Shown piece after piece: positions 5,833-11,063 of a stretch of DNA of 11,063 nt (position 1 is its first letter; the number at the start of each line of letters is the position of its first letter). The DNA comes from Pectinatus sp. Lineage in GTDB: Bacteria; Bacillota; Negativicutes; Selenomonadales; Selenomonadaceae. Location of the stretch: assembly GCA_020025075.1 (NCBI GenBank), contig JAHHSR010000051.1, positions 1 to 11,063 of the forward strand. Reading direction: 5' to 3'. The notes beneath the pieces are model-generated. The model was given only the letters and a program-made list of their open reading frames with translations. It was not told where the DNA came from and did no database searches. The position numbers were made by a program, and so were the translations under genes.

Positions 5833-7440
5833 TTGTCTAAGAAAATACAGCAGGTGAAGATTGTCGAAGGGCTGAGCGCCCTTGATAATCAGCGGCATTT
5901 TCGCATGCGGCTATTTATCGAGGGCATTTGCATCGGCCTTTTGACAGGGTGCGTTGTCTCGTCTTATCGCTGGATTTTGGAAAAATGCAATGACATGCGT
6001 CCGCTTCTTTATGCTCAATTTACATGGGATAAATGGTATAATTTTCTTTTTTACTGTCTTTTAATTTTGCTTATTTCTTATGTTCTCTATCGCATCGTCA
6101 AGCGCGAGCCGATGTGTACGGGCAGTGGCATACCGCAAATCAAAGGTATCTTGTTGGGCAAGATGCACATGAACTGGGTAAGCGTTTTAATCTGCAAGTA
6201 CATTGGCGGTATTTTGGCGATTGGTTCCGGCCTTTCGCTCGGTCGCGAAGGCCCGAGCGTTCAGCTCGGTGCTTCGCTGGCGCAAGGCATAAGCAGGACG
6301 CGCAATCGCTCGCGCATGGAAGAACGCTTCTTGCTTGTCAGTGGTGCCAGTGCCGGTCTTGCCGCAGCTTTTAGCGCTCCTTTGGCTGGCGTTATTTTTG
6401 GCTTTGAAGAACTTTATAGAAACTTTTCGCCGCTCGTGCTCATGGGCTCTGCTATTGCTTCTGTCCTTGCTGTGGCGATAACGCATATCGTCTTTGGCAA
6501 TGGCCCAATTTTTTCTATTGGCATGCTCAAGATGCTGCCCCTTTCCATGTATGGCTGGCTGGCAGTCCTAGGTGTTTTCATCGGTATTTTGGGCTTTTTT
6601 TACAGCAAGATTTTGTTTATGATTATGGATTGGTACGATAATCAAAAAATCTTAAAAGGCATGTGGAAACCCGCCCTGCCGCTTTTCATGGCTGTAATTT
6701 TGGGCTTTTACTTGCCACAGGTTTTAGCAGGCGGCGACCGCCTGGCAGATTCTTTGGTGCGCTTGCAGTTTGGCATAGGCCTTTTGTGCGTTTTATATAT
6801 CGTTAAGATGCTCTTTACGATGTTTGCCTTCGGTGCCGGTGTGCCAGGGGGGTTATTTTTGCCAATGCTTGTCTTGGGGGCAGTTTCCGGGGGCATTTTC
6901 AATCACATGCTTGCCTTTATCGGCGTTACCGACCCCGTTTATGCACCCAATTTCGTCGTTTTTGCCATGGCCGCTTATTTTGGTGCGGTTGTTAAGGCGC
7001 CTATTACGGGTGCGGCGCTGCTCATGGAAATGACGGGCTCTTTTGAGCACATGCAGGCGCTCATCTATGTATCCATGATTGCTTACCTGGTTGCTGACTG
7101 GATGGGCGGCAAGGCCGTTTACGACGCGCTCATGGTACGCCGTCTTCGTGCGCAAAACAAAAAGGAAGAAGCCAAGGAGGCACTTTCTTATCGCCGCGTA
7201 ATTATGGAAAAGGTTGTCGGCAATGGCTGCATTGCTGACGGCAAGATGCTAAAATCGGTGCAGTGGCCTAATAGTACGCTGATTGTCAATGTCAAGCGTG
7301 GCGAGGATACATTTGTCCCCAATGGCGATACGCGCTTGCAGGCGGGCGATTACCTTTATATTCTTTCCAAGAATGAAAATATCGAACTTTTGCAGGATAT
7401 GCTCACAGAAACAGCAAAATATACGCAAGAAGATAAATAA
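5833..7440 (+). CDS. ClC-family H+/Cl- exchange transporter with C-terminal RCK_C (TrkA_C) domain
   Basis: This is a 535-residue protein counted from TTG 5833. The ClC core spans about 25-440. It contains GSGIP (97-101; Ser that coordinates chloride), GREGP (137-141; gating Glu139), APLAGVIFGFEE with the intracellular proton glutamate at about 193 (aligned to E203 of E. coli ClC-ec1), GVPGGLFLP (336-344), and KAVYDAL with the chloride-coordinating Tyr at about 430. Both glutamates being present argues for H+/Cl- antiport rather than a channel. GREGP and GSGIP argue against the fluoride-type ClC-F. Residues about 453-530 form an RCK_C domain, in place of the CBS pair of eukaryotic ClCs; such domains may bind a small ligand. 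It begins 27 bases after the hydrolase gene and is last in the unit, followed by a strong terminator. A role in acid or chloride stress is an inference. Confidence 0.92.
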   Translation: MSKKIQQVKIVEGLSALDNQRHFRMRLFIEGICIGLLTGCVVSSYRWILEKCNDMRPLLYAQFTWDKWYNFLFYCLLILLISYVLYRIVKREPMCTGSGIPQIKGILLGKMHMNWVSVLICKYIGGILAIGSGLSLGREGPSVQLGASLAQGISRTRNRSRMEERFLLVSGASAGLAAAFSAPLAGVIFGFEELYRNFSPLVLMGSAIASVLAVAITHIVFGNGPIFSIGMLKMLPLSMYGWLAVLGVFIGILGFFYSKILFMIMDWYDNQKILKGMWKPALPLFMAVILGFYLPQVLAGGDRLADSLVRLQFGIGLLCVLYIVKMLFTMFAFGAGVPGGLFLPMLVLGAVSGGIFNHMLAFIGVTDPVYAPNFVVFAMAAYFGAVVKAPITGAALLMEMTGSFEHMQALIYVSMIAYLVADWMGGKAVYDALMVRRLRAQNKKEEAKEALSYRRVIMEKVVGNGCIADGKMLKSVQWPNSTLIVNVKRGEDTFVPNGDTRLQAGDYLYILSKNENIELLQDMLTETAKYTQEDK

Positions 7441-7447
7441 TTTGTGC

Positions 7448-7480
7448 AAAACCCCTGTTTTAGCAGGGGTTTTTTTCTTT
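7448..7480 (+). terminator. Rho-independent terminator after the ClC gene
   Basis: AAAACCCCTG (7448-7457) pairs with CAGGGGTTTT (7464-7473) around TTTTAG, followed by a T-rich run to about 7482. It lies 7 bases after the ClC stop and closes the three-gene unit. Confidence 0.9.
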
Positions 7481-7560
7481 TTAGCGAAAATAGACCTAAT
7501 GAGCTTTTTGGAGGCAGCTTTTAGAAACTCTGAATAGTTCACGAATACCTAAAAATTTTT

Positions 7561-7566
7561 GAGGTG
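7561..7566 (+). promoter_or_regulatory. Ribosome binding site that selects the fumC ATG
   Basis: GAGGTG lies six bases before ATG 7573. The in-frame GTG at 7564 is part of this site and would be a false start. No convincing promoter is seen in the preceding 80 bases. Confidence 0.7.
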
Positions 7567-7572
7567 ATTTCG

Positions 7573-8961
7573 ATGGAATACCGTATTGAAAAAGATTCAA
7601 TGGGTGAAGTAAAGGTTCCTGCTGATAAGCTTTGGGGCGCGCAGACGGAAAGAAGCTATGAAAATTTCAAAATTGGCACAGAAAAGATGCCGATTGAACT
7701 GGTGCGCGTCTTCTCGCGCTTAAAGCGCGCTGCAGCCAAGGTCAACTTAGACCTAAAGCTCATTGACGCCGACCGCGCCAACGCCATTATGGAAGCGTGC
7801 GATGAAATCCATGCGGGAAAACTCGATGGCAATTTCCCAGAGGCTGTATGGCAGACGGGAAGCGGCACGCAGTTTAATATGAACATGAATGAAGTCATTG
7901 CCAATCGGGCTATGCAGATTTTAAAGGAAAAAGGCAAGGAAATGAAGGTTCATCCTAATGACCATGTCAATCATTCGCAAAGCTCGAATGATATTTTTCC
8001 GACGGCACTTCATGTTGCAACCTATATGCTCACGAAGAAGTGGCTTTTGCCAGCACTCGACGAGTTCATCGAAACACTTGATAAAAAAGCGCAGGAATAC
8101 ATGGATATCGTCAAGGTAGGACGTACCCATCTCATGGATGCGACGCCTTTGACGTTAGGACAGGAGATTAGCGGCTGGGCTGGCATGATGCGCCGCGACC
8201 GTGAAATAATTGCCCAGGGCATCGAATTTGTTCACTATACGTCAATGGGTGGTACAGCAGTAGGTACGGGCATTAATACGCATCCGGAATTTGCCGTTCG
8301 CGTTGCAGCTGAAATCAGCAATTTGACGCATGAACATTTTGAAACAGCACCTAATAAGTTCCAGAGCCTTTCGAGCAAATCGGAAGTTGCCGCCGTACAC
8401 GGCCTATTCAAGGCATTAGCTGCCGACCTCATGAAGCTTGCTAACGATGTTCGCTGGCTGGCTAGCGGCCCGCGCTGCGGTATCGGCGAAATCACAATTC
8501 CGGCTAATGAACCGGGAAGCTCAATTATGCCGTCGAAAGTCAATCCGACGCAGGCAGAAGCGATGACGATGGTAGCAGCTCAAGTGCTAGGCAATGATGC
8601 TACGGTTGGCTTTGCAGCTAGCCAGGGCAATTTCCAACTCAATGTCTTCATTCCCGTTATTTCTTACAATGTAATTCAGTCGTTGCGCCTTTTGAGCGAT
8701 ACGATTCGCTCCTTCAACAAAAAATGCGCTATCGGCATTCAGCCCAATAAGGTGCGCATTGCTAAGCACCTTGAAGAATGCCTTATTTTGGTTACTGGTC
8801 TTGTACCGCTTATCGGCTATGATAAGGCAGCAGAAATTGGCCATAAGGCATACGAAGAAAATACAACTTTGCGCCAAGCTGCACTTTCTCTGGGCTATGT
8901 CACAGAAGAACAGTTCAATGAATACATGCAGCCGGAAAGACTTATTAAGCCGGAAAAGTAA
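7573..8961 (+). CDS. fumC: Fumarate hydratase, class II
   Basis: It catalyses the reversible hydration of fumarate to L-malate in the cytosol as a homotetramer, without an iron-sulfur cluster. The 462 residues match E. coli FumC (467) over the full length. Signatures are TGSGTQFNMNMNEVIANRA (95-113), HPNDHVNHSQSSNDIFPTA (127-145), GRTHLMDATPLTLGQ with the catalytic-site His at 186, and the superfamily signature GSSIMPSKVNP (about 315-325) with the catalytic Ser. The reading PTQAEA after the signature fits fumarase rather than aspartase (where the block reads PAKVNPVIPE). The signature has Ser where fumarases usually have Gly (PGKVNP). The gene stands alone between terminators at 7448 and 8965. 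In a propionate- or succinate-forming anaerobe it would work in the malate to fumarate direction, but this is inference from the presumed host. Confidence 0.95.
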   Translation: MEYRIEKDSMGEVKVPADKLWGAQTERSYENFKIGTEKMPIELVRVFSRLKRAAAKVNLDLKLIDADRANAIMEACDEIHAGKLDGNFPEAVWQTGSGTQFNMNMNEVIANRAMQILKEKGKEMKVHPNDHVNHSQSSNDIFPTALHVATYMLTKKWLLPALDEFIETLDKKAQEYMDIVKVGRTHLMDATPLTLGQEISGWAGMMRRDREIIAQGIEFVHYTSMGGTAVGTGINTHPEFAVRVAAEISNLTHEHFETAPNKFQSLSSKSEVAAVHGLFKALAADLMKLANDVRWLASGPRCGIGEITIPANEPGSSIMPSKVNPTQAEAMTMVAAQVLGNDATVGFAASQGNFQLNVFIPVISYNVIQSLRLLSDTIRSFNKKCAIGIQPNKVRIAKHLEECLILVTGLVPLIGYDKAAEIGHKAYEENTTLRQAALSLGYVTEEQFNEYMQPERLIKPEK

Positions 8962-8964
8962 AAT

Positions 8965-9000
8965 AAAAAAGGCCGCAGGATTTTTCCTGCGGCCTTTTTT
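8965..9000. terminator. Bidirectional terminator between convergent fumC and bioWF
   Basis: A perfect 16-bp stem joins 8965-8980 and 8985-9000 with a TTTT loop, a GC-rich centre (GGCCGCAGGA) and A/T runs on both ends. It ends fumC on +. On - it begins at the bioWF stop codon (9000-9002). Confidence 0.93.
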
Positions 9001-10910
9001 TATTTTATGGCATTGGCAATAAGGCAGGCCGCTTTTTTTAAATCGTCCTTTGTATGTGTGGCCATGATGGCGGCGCGCAGCCTAGCGCTGCTCCTTCTTA
9101 CGGTTGGATAGCGTATGGCGGAAATGAAGAGGCCGTTTTCCTTAAGGTAGGTGTCGGCTTTTAAGGCGAATTTTTCATCGTAGAGCATAATTGGTACAAT
9201 GGCAGAAGGCGTGCGCACCTTTATTGATAGCTGCTCTAAGCAATGGCAAAAATACGTCGTATTATCTTGCAGCTGACGCACAAGACTTGGTTCTTTTTCG
9301 AGGATATCAAGTGCACAAAGCGCGGCAGCGGCTGAAGCAGGAGCCATGCTCGTCGAGAAGATGAAACTGCGGGCTTTATTTCTCAGGTAGTCGATAAGTA
9401 TCGTGCTGGCACAGACAAAACCTCCTTCTGAGCCAAGTGCCTTGCTCAAAGTCCCCATATAAATGTCTGGCTTATGGCTTCCATTGAAGTATTCTGTAAT
9501 GCCGCGCCCTTTTTTGCCGATGACGCCTAGGGCATGAGCTTCATCGAGCATGGAGAAAAGACCGTATTTTTTGGCTAAGCGCACGATGCCGGGAAGGTCG
9601 GCTATATCCCCGTCCATGCTGAAAACGGCATCGCTGACGATGAGCCCCTTATTAAAGCTCGTTTGTCTTATTTTTTCTTCTAAATCGCGCATGTCATTAT
9701 GGCGATAGACAATGGTCTGGGCGCGGCTTAGCCGGCAGCCGTCGATGATGCTGGCATGATTAAGCTCATCGCTGAAGATGACATCTTCCTGGCCGCAAAG
9801 AGCACTTATCGTGCCGAGATTGGCTGTATAGCCAGTGTTGAAAAGAAGAGCACTGGGCATATCTTTAAAATGGGCCAGCTCTTTTTCGAGTGTTTCATGC
9901 AAGATTAAATTCCCCGTGACAAGGCGCGAACCGCCCGTTCCCGTGCCAAATTTTTCTATGGCCTTTGAAGCGGCCTCTTTTAGGCGCTTGTCATCGGCAA
10001 GTCCCAAGTAATTGTTGGAAGCAAGCAAAATCATCTCTTGCCCTTTAGATTCAACAAGAGCATTTTGCGCCGAACTTATAGGCGTGCATTTTCTATAAAG
10101 ATGCTCATCCTTTAACTTTTGCAGTGCGGTTTCAATCTCGGCTAAAGGGTTTTTGCAACTAGTCTGCGGCAGTCCCGGCACGTGGCGCACGAGAACCTTT
10201 TGTTTTTCAAGGTAGTCTATGCAGTGCTCTTTATCTTTATGCGGCCCGCGGTAAAGAAAAATGCGTCCCCCGTCAGGGCAATGTAGTGGCTTTAAAGTCG
10301 TGATTCGGACGTAGCCTATTTGCGGGGCAGCCACATAGCCTGTCACATAGTCGGGGTCGTCGGACATGCAGATTTCGCCAATGATATGAGGCGCGCTTAC
10401 GACTTTGCTGGCGAGGACGAGTGCCTCCTTGAAGTGATTTTTGCAATTTTGCGAGCAGTCATCTTCGCTATCCATATAAGTGGCGCGGATACCCCGGTTC
10501 TGATTGGGCTCAAGGCGTTCCAAGGTGTCGACATCTAAGAGCATAGCACCGCGCATGGCGTAAGTTTTTTTAAATAGGGCGAGAATTTTGTCGCTGTTTT
10601 TGATGCCGATTTTTTCTAAGAGAGAAAAAATGGCCTGCTGTCCTTCTTGCGGTGTCTGTGTCTTTATCGTAGAAACGGGCAAGGCCTCAATGTAGATAAT
10701 TTCTTCTGGCCGTACGGCCTCCACTTTGAGATTGATGAAATCAGGCTGTCCCTTATCGTGCTTTAGTGCCCTTTCGATAAGGATTTTGGCATCGCTGGCT
10801 GCATTTTCTAAATGTACGATTTTTTCTGCGCCCGATATGTGATGGTCGATATTGCCGACCTTTTTGCTCGCGCGCATTTTTAGGCTAAATAAGTTCATTT
10901 GTAGCGGCAT
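9000..10910 (-). CDS. bioWF: Bifunctional BioWF: 6-carboxyhexanoate-CoA ligase fused to 8-amino-7-oxononanoate synthase
   Basis: This 636-residue fusion carries the first two steps of pimelate-dependent biotin synthesis. BioW (about 5-245) activates pimelate to pimeloyl-CoA with ATP. BioF (about 255-636) condenses it with L-alanine to 8-amino-7-oxononanoate, using PLP. BioW marks are SLKMRAS...HISGAE (9-29), RGIRATYMD (139-147), EALVLASKV (162-170) and SDDPDYVTGYVA (183-194), followed by GYVRITTLK, all close to B. subtilis BioW. BioF marks are LLASNNYLGLA (295-305), FGTGTGGSRLVTG (321-333), DEAHALGVIG (456-465) and the PLP lysine in TLSKALGSEGG (Lys490). The total equals a full BioW plus a full BioF, joined by a linker of roughly ten residues. 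The usual BioF block PTVPxGxxRLR reads PTVRRSSARLR (602-612). AAGGAGGTG lies 13 bases before the ATG; M5 is an alternative start. No bioA, bioD or bioB is in the window. Confidence 0.93.
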   Translation of the reverse strand: MPLQMNLFSLKMRASKKVGNIDHHISGAEKIVHLENAASDAKILIERALKHDKGQPDFINLKVEAVRPEEIIYIEALPVSTIKTQTPQEGQQAIFSLLEKIGIKNSDKILALFKKTYAMRGAMLLDVDTLERLEPNQNRGIRATYMDSEDDCSQNCKNHFKEALVLASKVVSAPHIIGEICMSDDPDYVTGYVAAPQIGYVRITTLKPLHCPDGGRIFLYRGPHKDKEHCIDYLEKQKVLVRHVPGLPQTSCKNPLAEIETALQKLKDEHLYRKCTPISSAQNALVESKGQEMILLASNNYLGLADDKRLKEAASKAIEKFGTGTGGSRLVTGNLILHETLEKELAHFKDMPSALLFNTGYTANLGTISALCGQEDVIFSDELNHASIIDGCRLSRAQTIVYRHNDMRDLEEKIRQTSFNKGLIVSDAVFSMDGDIADLPGIVRLAKKYGLFSMLDEAHALGVIGKKGRGITEYFNGSHKPDIYMGTLSKALGSEGGFVCASTILIDYLRNKARSFIFSTSMAPASAAAALCALDILEKEPSLVRQLQDNTTYFCHCLEQLSIKVRTPSAIVPIMLYDEKFALKADTYLKENGLFISAIRYPTVRRSSARLRAAIMATHTKDDLKKAACLIANAIK

Positions 10911-10920
10911 AATATGCCGC
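10904..10920. repeat. 17-base palindrome over the bioWF start codon
   Basis: GCGGCATA (10904-10911) and TATGCCGC (10913-10920) are perfect reverse complements around one base. The bioWF ATG (10908-10910 on -) lies in one arm, and the ribosome site (10924-10932) lies just beyond the other. It may be an operator, or it may reduce or regulate access of the start codon in RNA. Confidence 0.7.
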
Positions 10921-10923
10921 CAG

Positions 10924-10932
10924 CACCTCCTT
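10924..10932 (-). promoter_or_regulatory. Ribosome binding site of bioWF
   Basis: AAGGAGGTG is a near-perfect site, but it ends 13 bases before the ATG, which is longer than usual. Most of the gap is one arm of the palindrome, so folding of part of it would alter the effective spacing. Confidence 0.65.
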
Positions 10933-10960
10933 GCTGATTGCCGGGTATATTTATCATAAT

Positions 10961-11043
10961 CCGCCAGAAGACTCCCTCCTCTTAGGTGGGAGAGTGGGAG
11001 ATGAATGGCGGCATCTTGTGCGGGCTCAATACCCGCACAAGAT
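10961..11043 (-). mobile_element. Probable 3' end hairpins of a second IS200/IS605-type element
   Basis: On - the segment reads as two adjacent hairpins. The first has perfect 12-bp arms ATCTTGTGCGGG / CCCGCACAAGAT (11013-11024 and 11032-11043) with a 7-base loop. The second has an outer stem CCGCCA/TGGCGG (10961-10966, 11006-11011) and an inner 9-bp stem with one mismatch (10972-10980, 10984-10992; loop of three bases). A form like GCCGCCATTCATCTCCC...GGGAGTCTTCTGGCGG is reminiscent of sequences after tnpB genes in IS200/IS605 elements. No run of T follows on either strand, so neither is a typical terminator. On -, stops occur soon inside 11031-11063 in all frames, consistent with a gene ending to the right of the window. 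The alternative is a structured bioWF leader. Confidence 0.42.
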
Positions 11044-11063
11044 AAAATTCAATTTAGATAGTC

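Noticed and set aside
2448..9000. The recurring strong hairpins as a repeat family or CRISPR
   Set aside because: Each stem has a different sequence and sits at a gene 3' end with A/T tracts; they are ordinary terminators.
10320..10538. 72-residue + strand frame inside bioWF
   Set aside because: It is antisense to the conserved BioW domain and has no ribosome site or recognisable motif.
11013..11043. Perfect 12-bp hairpin as a rho-independent terminator
   Set aside because: Neither strand has a T-run directly after the stem.
10911..11063. BirA-type biotin operator upstream of bioWF
   Set aside because: No TTGTAAAC/GTTTACAA half-site pair with a 14-16 base gap was found.

Overview
The window carries seven complete protein genes, mostly metabolic and transport functions. 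The best guess is an anaerobic Firmicutes-type bacterium of the Negativicutes (Selenomonas-like). This is inferred from a fused pimelate-dependent biotin enzyme (BioW-BioF), a class II fumarase, a sCache chemoreceptor, AT-rich intergenic DNA with moderate-GC genes, strong GGAGG-type ribosome sites and frequent TTG/GTG starts. The genus cannot be fixed from the sequence.

Left part (1-650): the first ~60 bases hold a hairpin typical of the 3' end of IS200/IS605-type (tnpB-bearing) elements. A perfect 13-bp stem terminator follows (142-171), then ~480 bases of very AT-rich non-coding DNA. That DNA contains a near-consensus promoter (TTGATA, 17 bp, TATAAT at 471-499) that overlaps an A/T-only inverted repeat, followed by a ~145-base leader.

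Middle (652-7440): a chemoreceptor (MCP) on + converges on an MdtG-type efflux transporter on -, with one bidirectional terminator between them. The efflux gene is divergent from a + strand three-gene unit: Fsr-type MFS transporter, membrane-anchored SGNH hydrolase, and ClC-type H+/Cl- exchanger with a C-terminal RCK_C domain. The gaps inside this unit are 14 and 27 bases. A promoter and a 12-bp palindrome lie in the divergent region, and a terminator closes the unit.

Right part (7573-11063): fumC on + converges on a bioW-bioF fusion on -, again with a shared perfect 16-bp-stem terminator. Upstream of bioWF a 17-base palindrome covers the start codon. Beyond it two more hairpins resemble the 3' end of a second IS200/IS605-type element, pointing leftwards. 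The window thus seems to be bracketed by two inward-facing element ends.

The genes do not form one pathway. They cover sensing (MCP), export (MdtG, Fsr), envelope or ion homeostasis (SGNH hydrolase, ClC), the fumarate/malate step of fermentation or the TCA branch (FumC), and the first two dedicated biotin steps (BioWF). No clearly new system was found. The most notable items are the BioWF fusion with its structured start region and the paired mobile-element ends.
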